NCBI GenBank assembly: GCA_000969725.1
Contig: JXSR01S066980.1
Reading direction: 5' to 3' (one strand)
DNA: 31,536 nt
Origin: Ophiothrix spiculata
Taxonomy: Eukaryota > Echinodermata > Ophiuroidea > Amphilepidida > Ophiotrichidae
The translations under genes and the position numbers were made by a program. Shown piece by piece: positions 19,393-29,446 of this stretch; the stretch's first letter is position 1, and every line of letters begins with the position of its first letter. The notes beneath the pieces are model-generated. The model was given only the letters and a program-made list of their open reading frames with translations. It was not told the DNA's origin and did not search any database.

Positions 19393-19791
19393 GTGCCCCA
19401 CTTTTATGTGAATAATCCCCTACACGTATCTCCCCCAGTGCAATTGAATACCACTCTTTAAGTGAATAAAAAAGGGTTTAAAATCAATTGAGAAGTTGGA
19501 TACTTTTTCTACAGTCAGAAAAATACTTCTACTGTACACGTGCGTGCATGTTCTAACTATGCGCGGAGTTCACAGTTTACATGCACTCATAATCGGACTA
19601 TTCCGTTGCTGCGTAACGTGACAACAGTGACAGTCAATCTGATTGTTTATTTGGTTAAATGTTCACTCATATTTATGATGTGATGCATGTAACAATCAAA
19701 AAGAAAGGAAATACTCAATAAATTTGTTAGTGCTGCTATATACATTTGTATATCCACGTTACTAAAAAAACGTGGAAGTTTGGATTCCTAC
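19393..19791. other. Non-coding stretch downstream of the minus-strand exon
   Basis: Presumed first intron of the minus-strand gene. ACGTTAC-TAAAAAAA-CGT at 19756-19773 is a weak inverted motif; otherwise nothing was recognised. Confidence 0.4.
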
Positions 19792-19990
19792 CTTCAGGTG
19801 TTTTTAACAAGTCTTCATCACTTCCAGACAACCCCTCAGCACCATTGACATGATTACCGTTAGTGCTACCATTGGTTTCACCATCTCCATTTTTCACAGT
19901 CAGGACCAGCGACGACTTCTGAATTTCATTCAACTCATCAAAGTAGGCTTCAAAGTCAGCTTTACCACTCCTATCACCCGGTTGATCCAT
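19792..19990 (-). CDS. First coding exon of an unidentified gene
   Basis: The minus strand reads from ATG at 19990 for 66 codons plus 1 nt to a CTGAAG|GTAGGA donor at 19791. It starts MDQPGDRSGKADFEAYFDEL, continues with a Gly/Asn-rich linker (NGDGETNGSTNGNHVNG) and ends SGSDEDLLKTPE. The start context is strong (A at -3, G at +4), and an in-frame TGA lies 36 nt upstream (20024-20026), so this ATG is the likely start. The peptide is acidic and hydrophilic with no signal peptide or membrane segment, suggesting a cytosolic or membrane-protein N-terminal tail with a short amphipathic helix (residues 11-25). I do not recognise the family. The next exon (entering with 2 nt) was not identified to the left. 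A possible acceptor AATCACAG just before the ATG would allow a separate 5' UTR exon, perhaps at 23076-23240. Confidence 0.7.
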
Positions 19991-20090
19991 ACTGTGATTT
20001 TTATAATCCGTAAAGATGGTCGTTCAGTAGGCCTTGGATCCCCTTTTAAGGGGAATTGTTATTTGGCCTCACTTGAAAGTCCCAACTAAG

Positions 20091-20708
20091 CTTCTTATTC
20101 AATGTAATGCATAGCTGGTATTCATATCTGTAAGTAGAAAACATGAACCTGAAAATGTTATTTTTGTTTATAAAAGTTGTTTAACTCATTTCATTGATTC
20201 AAAGTTTTGAAGCTGATGAAAAAATGCTACTTTAAACTTCTTGTGATAAATGGCAATTTGGTACTAAATATCTACATCACTGTGTTACTTAAATAATACT
20301 TGGCATTTATATTGGGAGGGGGGTCATAGTATATAAGAACAAGCCATATTCTATTTAATTATTTTCAGACGTTTAAATTCCTATAGATTGGAAAGAAAAA
20401 AAGACACAACTTTTTATTATAATTTCATTGAATATCTTATTATCGGATAACTACTTAAACTTCCAATGCAAACACAGACAATTTTTTCCCAAATAAGGAA
20501 CGACAAAGATAGCATATCTACACAACAGATGGAACAGTAACCTCCAATCCCAGGCAATAAAAGACAACAAATCTTTGTTTGTGTTCTCCTATCTTACTGC
20601 AACAGTGTGCACATCAAAAGGACAAGAGTTCATTCATATCTAGATTTAATATCAATATAAACAGGTAAATCACAAATCATGGGGAGGGGGTAACTAATAT
20701 TTGTGTAT
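20091..20708. other. Non-coding stretch upstream of the minus-strand exon
   Basis: AT-rich with one GGGAGGGGGG patch at 20315. No repeat with ends, no exon and no clear promoter element. A CCCCTTTTAAGGGG palindrome lies at 20041-20054, inside the transcript leader or the intron. Confidence 0.4.
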
Positions 20709-21187
20709 GGGTAACCACTCGAGTTCTGCAGGTTTGGAAAGTGACCTTCTGTTAGACCAAAAATTGGCAAAAATGGGCGAAATGATACCCTATTTGAAAC
20801 CCTAAATCTACCATATTTGTTTGAATGGATATCCTATCCAGGACTATACCTGTTCAAACTAATACCCTATCTGAGACCCTACACAAATGTGACAAAATTA
20901 TTATTACAATTAAGATATTGAGTAAAATGTAACTGTACAACATTTGAACAATTTTTTAAAAAAGAAGTGTTTCTAGGTATTTTGAAGCACTTTTATTGGC
21001 CAATAAGGCACCACAGTGATTAATTCAAACACTCTTTGTTAGTAAATATCCTATTAGAGACTTTAAGGTCAAATTTGATACCCAATGTGAGACATGTAGG
21101 GTGCAAGGTCTATTTTGATACCCTATAAATTTGTAAGTCTCAAGACCTGTCCAGGTTTTGCATTTTTGGTAACGTGGGTGGTTACCC
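20709..21187. mobile_element. Element with GGGTAACCAC ends and internal ATACCCTAT repeats
   Basis: GGGTAACCAC (20709-20718) and GTGGTTACCC (21178-21187) are perfect 10-bp terminal inverted repeats. Sub-terminally GCAGGTTTGG and CAAAACCTGGACAGG-type words are also roughly inverted. Inside, GATACCCTATTTGAAACCC and decayed versions recur at about 20787, 20829, 20867, 21047, 21077 and 21117, often about 40 bp apart. No coding sequence; TSD not identified. Confidence 0.65.
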
Positions 21188-21295
21188 AGTCAGAATATAG
21201 ACAGGGGCACATTCTCCTCAAAGGAAGTAGATCTTGCCAGGATCCCTCGACTAACCATTCCCCTTTATTTATTAAAAACTTTTAAGACCAATATA

Positions 21296-22371
21296 CCGAG
21301 TGAGTCAAAAAACTGTAATAGTTAAATGAAAGCCATATTTTAAGAACGAGAGATATCATAAATTTATTGAAATGTATATATCTAAATAGATCATAGATTA
21401 ACCTTTAAAATGGTGAAAGAATGTGGAAAATTGATAAAGGCGTCGTAGAGATACACTTATTTGAATAGGAAGGCATAAAAACAGTTCTGTCCAACTGTCG
21501 TGCATATGTTTTTTATGGAGGACACAATTATGACATTATCTTTTTCTCTTTTGTTTTTGGGTGCCTTGATAAGGGCCGTTTGGGCCTGAAAATTCAATAT
21601 TCGGTTATACCTGGACTGGGACACATTTGGCAGGGGATGTTTTCGCAAGCTCTCTTCTGGGTCCCTTGCCAATATCTGACGAACGTGGTAGTCATTTATC
21701 CTGCTTCTTGCCGTTCGTGGTCTTCAAGATCTCTCTTTATTTAGGTTATGGACTGTACCTGTTCTTTTAAATCAGCCTGAATTCTGTTATTAGACAGTGG
21801 ATGCACATAATACACGCGATTGGGGGAATGCATTCCAGAATCTCCGTTTAACTTTTGCATGATATTTGGTTGTAAAATAAACCTCAGCAATTAGAGAACG
21901 TTGCTCATTGATGATCTGATCTTGAGGCATTTTGAGCAATGACTGATTGATAAGCCCCCTTTCTAAGACAGTACCCCAACACATGTCATTTTGCACTTGA
22001 AAAGACTGCCTAAATTATCTTTTAAATGTAAATTAATAAATAAAGAGGTGATAACCTTCAGATCACTGGAGCAAGGTAATCAGTTTGTGTTTGTGTTATT
22101 ATTCAAGAGGTGTTGGCAAGAAATTCAATCCAATATTAGTCAGTGTTACTGCCCATGTATCTGTACAATAATACAAACACAAGGGGTTTTCATACCATAT
22201 TATTCAAATAAGGATATCTTTGTAACGCCTTTATCAATTTTCACCATTCTTTCACCGTATGAAAGCTTAATCCATGACCTATTTAGAAAGTAATATTATT
22301 TGCTCGAAATTACTTTTTGTTCTTACAACATGGCTTCCATCTAACTATTGCTGTTTTTTTGACTTTTTCGG
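21296..22371 (-). mobile_element. Tc1/mariner-type transposon with ~185-bp TIRs
   Basis: TA at 21294-21295 and 22372-22373 flank ends CCGAGTGAGTCAAAAAACTG and (reverse strand) CCGAAAAAGTCAAAAAAACAG. The inverted similarity continues for about 185 bp: TAATAGTTAAATGAAAGCCA against CAATAGTTAGATGGAAGCCA, then GGTGAAAGAATG, ATTGATAAAGGCGT and TTATTTGAATA on both sides. The 1,076-bp body carries the remains of a transposase N-terminal region on the minus strand. TA duplication plus the decayed HTH protein point to the Tc1/mariner superfamily. The catalytic domain seems to be missing, and the arms differ from each other by about 20-25%, so the copy is old and inactive. Confidence 0.88.
21598..21990 (-). 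pseudogene. Transposase N-terminal HTH remnant (DUF4817-like)
   Basis: Read on the minus strand, the first open segment has EQRSLIAEVYFTTKYHAKVK then RRFWNAFP, the shape of the DUF4817/homeodomain-like helix-turn-helix found before mariner-type transposases. After stop codons in that frame, another frame gives FKRTGTVHNLNKERSGRPRT-like residues, the usual linker after the HTH, and then ARDPEESLRKHPLPNVSQSR followed by YNRIL, the second HTH. At least one frameshift and several stops separate the parts. No D,D34D/E catalytic region was found in the remaining space. Assignment is from memory of the family pattern. Confidence 0.65.
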
Positions 22372-22417
22372 TATTTCATGATCAAGTGACCAAATCAATT
22401 TAGTGACTAAGCAGGGA

Positions 22418-22442
22418 GGTTGTGGCGCACAGCGCCACAACC
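22418..22442. repeat. Perfect hairpin, 11-bp stem, ACA loop
   Basis: GGTTGTGGCGC (22418-22428), loop ACA, GCGCCACAACC (22432-22442). It lies 46 bp outside the mariner-type element and is not part of its TIR. Confidence 0.9.
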
Positions 22443-22444
22443 GA

Positions 22445-22720
22445 ATGTAAATTTCCTGGAAGCACCGTCAAATGTGAACCAAAAACAACAAACGACAGGA
22501 TGAATCAGGACCAGGACTCACTGGTGCAAACATAGAGAGAGCAGAGCAACATTGTTGTTAAACCAAATATGCAAGTAAATCTCAATCTCTCTGTGATGTG
22601 TACCCAGGCCCTGAAAATGTAAATTTCTTGAAACTACCATCAAATTTTCTGATGTTCTTACCTGTAAATGTCCCTTCACAAGGCCACATTTCTCTCCAAA
22701 AGTGTAAATTTCCTGGCAAG
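22445..22720. repeat. Degenerate ATGTAAATTTCCTGG repeat
   Basis: ATGTAAATTTCCTGGAAGCACC (22445, shown here in consensus form over two words: ATGTAAATTTCC and TGGAAGCACC) recurs at 22618 (ATGTAAATTTCTTGAAACTA) and 22702 (GTGTAAATTTCCTGGCAAG), with a partial at 22662. Downstream of the first two, CRTCAAAT also recurs. Both strands are open for 60-80 codons, so a decayed exon array is possible but unproven. Confidence 0.45.
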
Positions 22721-23075
22721 GAGCTTGCTGAAATGCCCATATTTTCCACCATGGGTGTACCATTCATTTGTAAGTATAGAATAAATCAAAACCTACTCTT
22801 TCAACAGCACAGGTAAGGAACTTTCATATTGATTCAAAAAGTGCCTACCTTTTTGCACACTAACAGCAACCAGTATAAAACCATTCAACTATACCAATGA
22901 CAAACCATATCCAGTAAACATGTTACCATGATATATATATATATAGGCCTATATACAAGCAATTATAGTCTATTATCTATCAACCATGTCCTTTCCTTAG
23001 CGAAATAGTAGACAACAACAAACCATATAAATGTTTAGGGATCTTATCCCAGCCAAGCATTTACTAGTAGGTTAC

Positions 23076-23240
23076 CTTTTCCGTTTACAACATCCTGTTC
23101 TCGAGGTTCACTACCAAAAATATGTCCACTGACCGAGATCTGATAAAACTTCCTCGCCTGATCACCACAGTTTTCCACATATGTTGGATGACTGACCAAG
23201 ATCCAGATCTGGTCTATAACTTCCTCTCTCAGTCAGCTGC
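23076..23240 (-). repeat. Imperfect tandem duplication, exon-like on the minus strand
   Basis: Two units of about 70 bp share GAGGAAGTTWTA, CAGATCT and GGTCAGT...ACATAT. The minus strand is open for 48 codons (23220 to 23076), including ARKFYQISVSGHIFGSEPRE, and ends at AAAAG|GTAACC, a usable donor. Upstream, CGATCTAACTGCAG (minus, near 23240-23253) looks like a branch point plus acceptor, but the open frame has a TGA between it and the start. It may be a 5' UTR exon of the gene whose coding starts at 19990, a decayed coding exon pair, or simply a duplicated repeat. Confidence 0.4.
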
Positions 23241-23276
23241 AGTTAGATCGGAGACATCATGGCGAACCTATAAAGT

Positions 23277-24091
23277 CAAAATCAGGAATAAGGATTAATA
23301 TGACAATCTGACAAAACATTCTGATCAATCTTACACAACCACACTTCAGTGGGATTTTTTTATATCTTAAATCGAAGCATGTTAATTGGCCAACTGGGAA
23401 TTCTTATGAAGAAAAATAGGAAAAAGATACATAAATACTAGAGACAAGATAGCAGTGCTGGGGACAAGTCTACTCCAGCAAAGTGTGAGTCTAAATCCCT
23501 GCCACCTGGGTTTTAGTCAAAGATTTAAAAAAATATCATGAACTGCTACAGTAGTCCCCCCTGTCCCTTTATAAAATAAAAATTCAAGTTTTCAAAGAGG
23601 CCATTATTATTTTTATCACCTCACAGGAAGAAAATAGACACATCCATCGATTTTTCACGGGTCTTACGTTCATCTTTAGCTATATATGACTGTGAAAAGT
23701 GCAAAAATTAAATCCTCACAAAAATTTTCCACTATAAAGAAAAAAAAAAGACAAAGATTTCCGGTACATTATCCGCTGGAAGAAACAAAATGTTAGAGAA
23801 AACAAATTCTTGAATTATGCTGTTTCTATTACCATGATTGCATGAAGAGGAGGCAGTCTTTATTTTTTTTTTCATATTCCTAACATATGAAAGGGATTGG
23901 GATTTTTTGGGTCATTTTGAAAGAAGACTCTTGCAAGTTATAATATCCACTTATAAATGTCTGGCTTAAGCTCACTTGTACATGTAGACGCATACCAATG
24001 AATTTTTGTAAACATTAACTATTCTTCAGAATATTGTCAAATAAACTTATGTGTACTTGATACACTCAATGCACACTGTAGTATAACAAAC
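23277..24091. other. Non-coding stretch
   Basis: No exon or bounded repeat recognised; ends at a long G-run. Confidence 0.4.
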
Positions 24092-24112
24092 GGGGGGGGG
24101 GGGGGGGGGGGG
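24092..24112 (+). repeat. Poly-G run of 21
   Basis: Uninterrupted 21 G. Runs of 11 to 14 G also occur at 13670-13680, 25840-25853 and 27244-27255, all on the same strand. Confidence 0.95.
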
Positions 24113-24154
24113 CTCATATATTGGACTGCTTTAATGTTTTCATCAAAAACATTT

Positions 24155-24646
24155 AAGAAATCCCAATTCTCTCTTTAAAAATGCACCTCATGCCACTTCA
24201 GATAAAACATGTCACTGTTTGGAAAAATCTGATAAAAAATTGTCTGTTTTCTAGACTGCGCCTCCTCCACCCCACGGTCTGTCCCCACCCCTCCTCTGAG
24301 CAAGGAAGAAATATTTGTTTCAATTTCTGCTGAGAATTTGTCAAATCAGAAATAGTCTTTATTTTGACGTGATGCTGTGGTCAACTATTAAATCAAATAT
24401 AAGAAATCTCAATTCTCTCTTTACAAAAAAAAAAAATGCACCTCATGCCTTTTCAGATAAAACATTTCACTGTTTGGAAAAAAAATCTGATAAAAATTGT
24501 CTGAATTCTAGACTGCGCCTCCTCCAACCCCCCAACCCCTCCGGCATCTGGGTAAGGAAGGAATATTTGTTTCAATTTCTGCTGAGAATTTGCCAAATCA
24601 GAAATAGTTTTTTATTTTGACATGATGCTGTGAATAACTATATTGT
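24155..24646 (+). repeat. Tandem duplication, 246-bp period
   Basis: AAGAAATCYCAATTCTCTCT starts at 24155 and 24401. Both units contain GATAAAACATKTCACTGTTT, GACTGCGCCTCCTCCA and TTTCAATTTCTGCTGAGAAT. Main differences are A-run length and a C-rich patch (ACCCCACGGTCTGTCCCC against ACCCCCCAACCCCTCC). No splice sites or coding frame are conserved between the units. Confidence 0.92.
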
Positions 24647-24875
24647 AAAATTAAATAAGGTGGCCCAAAGAATCTTTTAACAAATTATCTACATCCAATT
24701 CCCTTCACCATTTTTTCGGAAAAAAGAAACAACTCCAAATTCTACTCTAATGCTTCAGAAAAATAATCCTTAAGGCCTATTCTACAAAATCAAGACAATT
24801 GATGAATAGGTGGTATATAAATAAAGGAGCTTTACTCTACAGTGTATCAACAAATATGATGAATTACAGGCTATT

Positions 24876-25417
24876 TTAAAGGGACTGGCCTAGATTCTTC
24901 CCACTAATTTTTTACCTACATATTTTCTTACATGAATCAATAGAACGTGTTTATAATAATATAACCTACCAGTAATTTTCCATTATTTTGAGGAATATTG
25001 GAGAAAATTGCAATTCTTTACCAACTTTGATTTTTACGCCGGCGCAAAACATGCTTTTGAAAACGGTGTTTCTAGTTTTAAATTTTAAAAATATCTTGTT
25101 TCTACGCCTGTGATGGGTAAACAAATTATTTTTGATGAAATTGTTTCTCTTTTAATGATATGTATTAAATTATATCCAGGATCTTTATTTGATCTTTTAT
25201 CTGGTAAATCCATCTGAGGTACAAAATTAGGATTTAGAAAACTCATGATAGTCACACCACCATCACAGAATGATATATTGTTAATTAATTCTCTCTCAAT
25301 TTGAGCCATTTCTGTGTAATTTTTTGTACTTTTTTGGATTTACTACACTTGTAAGCTTTATTTAGAGCATTTCCATAAGTTTTTCATTCTGAGTGGAATC
25401 TAGGCTAGTCCCTTTAA
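24876..25417 (+). mobile_element. TTAA-flanked AGGGACT element, copy B
   Basis: TTAA (24876-24879), AGGGACTGGCCTAGATTC at the left, GAATCTAGGCTAGTCCCT at the right, TTAA (25414-25417). It is the longest copy (542 bp). On the minus strand 25085-25309 is open for 74 codons starting MAQIERELINNISFC. Copy C keeps the same start and most residues but has a stop after about 46 codons. The near-palindrome at the core is ACGCCGGCGC with T/A-run flanks. The frame resembles no protein I recognise. Confidence 0.9.
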
Positions 25418-25614
25418 TTGTAAAAGTGGAAATTGTCTTCAAAGGCTACTAATTAGTATCTATCAAGGTTTCTATTTCCACCTACCCTAGATTATATTAG
25501 GAATTATATCATGATTACATTGATTTTAGCCATGCAATAGTTTGTTCTATTGCACGGCATGACACAAACCTGTGTGATATCATGATATAAAACAAATATT
25601 GAATGCCTATGCTC

Positions 25615-25733
25615 GTGCAATAGTACAAAATATATCATTTGGTCAAATTTGGACTGATCCATTTCACTCGGCTACGCCTCGTGAAATAGAAAAGTCCAAA
25701 TTTGACCTCATGATATATTTTGTACTATTGCAC
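25615..25733. repeat. 119-bp palindrome with a CGGCTACGCC core
   Basis: Arms GTGCAATAGTACAAAATATA, then TCAATTTGG-type sequence, are mirrored at 25685-25733. The loop itself is a hairpin, ATTTCAC (25661-25667) / GTGAAAT (25681-25687), around TCGGCTACGCCTC. Weaker similarity extends the arms outward to about 25590 and 25758 (CAAATATT). It may be a small foldback MITE; the neighbouring TGCAATAG/CTATTGCA pair at 25534-25556 is a related small stem. Confidence 0.85.
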
Positions 25734-25839
25734 TCTCAGGTATCAAATATTTGTATAATATATTGTTCAAAGTGTTAATTGGATGACATTCACAACATGT
25801 AATATGATAATTGGTTCATATGCATATTGGATAGGACCC

Positions 25840-25853
25840 GGGGGGGGGGGGGG
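25840..25853 (+). repeat. Poly-G run of 14
   Basis: Follows CCC, so the strand reads CCC then 14 G. Confidence 0.95.
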
Positions 25854-25916
25854 TTATTCCCAACAAATTCTTGTACGGGGGTGTGCCACACAGACTTCGC
25901 GATAAGGACTGTTCTC

Positions 25917-26890
25917 TATATGGTGGCATTTCATTAGGTGGGTATGCTAAAAAGGTGGTGTTGTTACATTTTTTCATGGGTTCTCGAACTTATTTTGATG
26001 TAAATTCACTATTCCTTGGCCTATTGACTTGTTTAATGTCTCATTTGAAAGCTTATACTTTCTGCTATTTGTGGCAGTAATTTGGTCTTCATGGGTTACA
26101 TAATTTAAGAGAGACAATGGTTTGAACTCGGCAGTACAAGGGTGGTGGTGCCTAAGGATGCGGTGCCTACGGATGCGGTAGATACCCAAATTGAGACAAT
26201 ATCGCCATTTTGGAAGGTTTGACACTGCTGGAACATTCACAAATGGATTCTGTGACCTCAAATACATACAGATAGTCACCAACATGGCTAAAATTTGGTA
26301 TATAATTACAGTAATTGGCAAATTTATCATTTTTAGACCTTTCTAAGATCCCCTCCCCCCTCGGTCAGTTTTTTGGGCAGCACCTTCTCATTTTTTGTCC
26401 GATTTTAACAAATTTGGTGTCAAAATGCTCAGGGGATCAAGCTGCATCAAATAGGAATTAGGACAGAATGGTTTGAAACATCACCATTTTCTCCCCTTGT
26501 ATTGCCCGCCTCTAGTTAATTGAAGGTCATCAACATCAAGACCCTAAGGGGTCTGTTTCAAGTTTAATGCATCAAAATAACTATTAAAGTGTTAAGAACA
26601 TATTTTGAAAAAAAGAACTGTTTACCATTAATCATTCCAATTTATGACTTGTTTTAGTAAAAAAAGGGAATTTTGAGAAAAACGCGTTTGAAAATTACAG
26701 TTTGCATTGTCGTCTATGGAGTAATTAACCATTAATTAGCTCATTAAGCCAAAACAAAAGTGATATTTGGCTAAAAAGTTACTTGAATTGAAAGAGATCA
26801 ATAATATTAACATCATATCAAACAATTGTTTTTTTGACCATTTTGACCATGTAACACATTTTTCACCCACCTCATGAAATGCCACCATAT
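25917..26890. mobile_element. Possible DNA element bounded by a 26-bp inverted repeat
   Basis: ATATGGTGGCATTTCATTAG, then GTGGGT (25917-25943), is mirrored at 26864-26890 (ACCCACCTCATGAAATGCCA, then CCATAT) with one or two mismatches. The interval is non-coding. It includes a short tandem GGATGCGGTRSMTAC repeated at about 26157 and 26172. The arms may be sub-terminal, since no target duplication is visible. Confidence 0.5.
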
Positions 26891-26945
26891 CTAAAAAGGG
26901 AAATTTTACAACCCTTCACCATACCATTTTTCAAAAAAAAAACCA

Positions 26946-26968
26946 CCCAATTTGGCAGCCAAATTGGG
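26946..26968. repeat. Perfect hairpin, 10-bp stem, CAG loop
   Basis: CCCAATTTGG (26946-26955), loop CAG, CCAAATTGGG (26959-26968). The same CCCAATTT word recurs at about 26998-27005. Confidence 0.9.
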
Positions 26969-27005
26969 CGCTTTTTAAGAAAATTTTCCCCCAAAACACC
27001 CAATT

Positions 27006-28715
27006 TTTCCATTTGAGCGCGCAATTCATCCTTAATAGCCTAATTCGATTCAGGAAAAATACTAAAAACTGGCCTCTGATGAAAATAAAATCTGTTATGA
27101 AAGTGTTTTAAACACAGTGTTTCAGTTCCTATAATTTCAATTACAAATGGTCTTTTTTGTGAATTCATTTTATCAAAACTAGACATAGGAACATCAAGGT
27201 TATTTTTTTTTTTTTTTAAGTAAATGTAAATTTAATGGCCAAAGGGGGGGGGGGGCACTCCCCAGGGCAGTCCTATTGAGAGTGCATGTACATGTATCAT
27301 GTGTCTACTGGGAGGTATAGAAAAAAAAAGGCTTCCAATGCAAGATTTTTCAGAATGTTCGATGTTTAACAGAATAATATTTTTTGTTGCTACATGCAAT
27401 CTTAAAAGTATGAAAGTACAGGTTATTCAGTATCAATTTCTCAAATTTGGTCATAATTTCAGCTCAGCTCTAAATTGTTATTTCTCAATTCTCACATAGC
27501 ATACAAAAACGGACAGTTTATATTAACATTATTGAAAGATGGTTACTGGATGTGGATTGCAGTGAAAAGGGGGTCATTGGGTGTGAGACTTGTGGCAAAA
27601 AGGGTGGCCAATTGATAGGCAGTTGCTATCAGTCCACCCCTTGAATACAGATTTTGTGAAGAGTTATTTCAAACCAATGCACTTACACAAGCCTGGTTGG
27701 TAATTTATTGAGTTTACAAGCGAGTTTTACAATCCTGTATCTCCAGTATTGTTCAAAGTTCACTCTAATTGATCAAAGTTCACTTTCTTAGGGCAGGTGT
27801 TAATCACTCAGAACAAGGTGAAAACAAACGCACCTATTATCTCAAAACATCAGTTTGGACACATTGACACATGAATTTGTCAACTACTTTAGGACACTTT
27901 TCTGCTCTAATTTATCCTTGTGTATGGTGTAATTTTTAAATAAAAGGCAGGTTATGCCAAACTATCCATGCAATTATTGGTTTATTTTAGTTCATTATTT
28001 ATTTAAAAAGGGAGTTTTGTTGTTCACATACAACAGTTACTGATACACCCTAGAGGAGCCAGGCCAGGGTTCACCATTGAATTTTATTCATAAATTCTTT
28101 TAATATTGATATTATTATTAACAGATTCTCAATTCGGCTCTGGCAATCAAACACTTGTTATTCCCAGTCTCAATAGCTATAAGTACAATTTTGAAATAGC
28201 GAAAAAAAAATCACTCATAGCAGCTTGTCAAAATTACACTCACATCTGAAAGATAATGTGAAAATACAAGTAGGCAGGACAAGGCAGAATTTTCAATTAA
28301 AACTGTAATCATTATCAAAAAATCCTGAAATATAATAACTTAAATCCTTCATTATCATTGATTATAATTCATGATGATAATGGTCTGAACCAACATTTTT
28401 ACACCTTACTTGTTTTAACTCAATCTGTGTAGGGGAAAAGATTCTCAATTGGTTGGGGTGAAACAAGCAGGCCACAACTTCTGTCCCACCCTGTAAGCCT
28501 ATATATGAAAGGTCAATGACCAGTTGGTTGATTCCTTGAAGGAGTGTGGAGAGATATGCCCAAGCTAGCTACATTCTACACAATTTGAGAAGACTATTTA
28601 TCCCATCATCATGCTATAGTCTAAATTCACAAATAAAATATGCAAGAAAAATGTGGAACGGAACAAAAAGGTAACACTACATTGTAGAAGCATTAGATAT
28701 ATGCCTATTTGATTT
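27006..28715. other. Long non-coding stretch
   Basis: Contains a 12-G run at 27244-27255 and a T-run at 27207-27219. No bounded repeat, exon or RNA gene was recognised. Direct GTTCAAAGTTCACT / GATCAAAGTTCACT at 27750-27785 is a small duplication. Confidence 0.4.
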
Positions 28716-28737
28716 AAATCATTCGTTTGAATGATTT
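28716..28737. repeat. Hairpin, 9-bp stem, GTTT loop
   Basis: AAATCATTC / GAATGATTT, perfect; a further AAATGATTC follows. Confidence 0.8.
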
Positions 28738-28789
28738 TAAATGATTCGTCAGATTCTGTTGAAATACTCATGTTCATCCTCCTCTATAA

Positions 28790-28921
28790 AGGCTCTGTCA
28801 CACAACGAACTAATAACGTACACTGGTTTGGTCATTGAAATACATGTATGTAATCGATTACCAAACCAGTGTACGCTATTAGTACGTTATTCGCACTGTA
28901 CGGTGATGTGTGACATGGCCT
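28790..28921. mobile_element. Palindromic MITE, AGGCTCTGTCACAC ends, TAA duplication
   Basis: AGGCTCTGTCACACA at the left is mirrored by TGTGTGACATGGCCT at the right. TAA flanks both sides (28787-28789, 28922-28924). The inner arms share AATAACGTACACTGGTTTGG against CCAAACCAGTGTACG around a loop with ATACATGTAT and AATCGATT. The 3-bp TAA duplication and GC-rich end suggest PIF/Harbinger. 132 bp, non-coding. Confidence 0.85.
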
Positions 28922-29446
28922 TAAGAAGTGGTCATAAAAAAGGCTTATGAGTCTTCAGTTAATCCATTCTTTATTTACCTGGCAGATTGGGATTAAGGGC
29001 TAACCCAATGTTGTCTGTAAATATGACATCTGGAATGAGATATCAATATTGTCTGGCTGGCTACCTAGACATGATGTCATCTCCATCAGTTTTTAAAACT
29101 GTAAAGTCTTAATTTCACTAACAGTTTATTTCACAATTTTCTTTCGGCATAATATTTTGCAGGATTTGATTTGGCAATTTGAAATGTTGCAATGACTATG
29201 GTAGAAATGAACGCTAGCAAGGTAGGCCCCTAAATATTGACTTTCATTATTTTTTTTCACCACACAAAAATTATGAAATTAAATCCACTTTAAAATTGAG
29301 TACCATTACAGTAGTTAAATATCACATATTATATCACAACCGGGATCACAACATACAGGTCCTGTTTGCAAACTAAAGATATCGCTCACAATTCAGTGTT
29401 TGAATATTGATAACAACTTTGTTGTTACTACTAGATTATTTGAAGA

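Noticed and set aside
22600-22665. CAG|GTAAGA donor and TTTTCAG acceptor on the minus strand
   Set aside because: They would define an intron of about 50 nt, too short to be credible in an animal of this kind.
25974-26330. 118-codon minus-strand frame
   Set aside because: Longest gap-free frame in the window, but composition is erratic and it contains a short DNA tandem repeat (GGATGCGG); no recognisable family.
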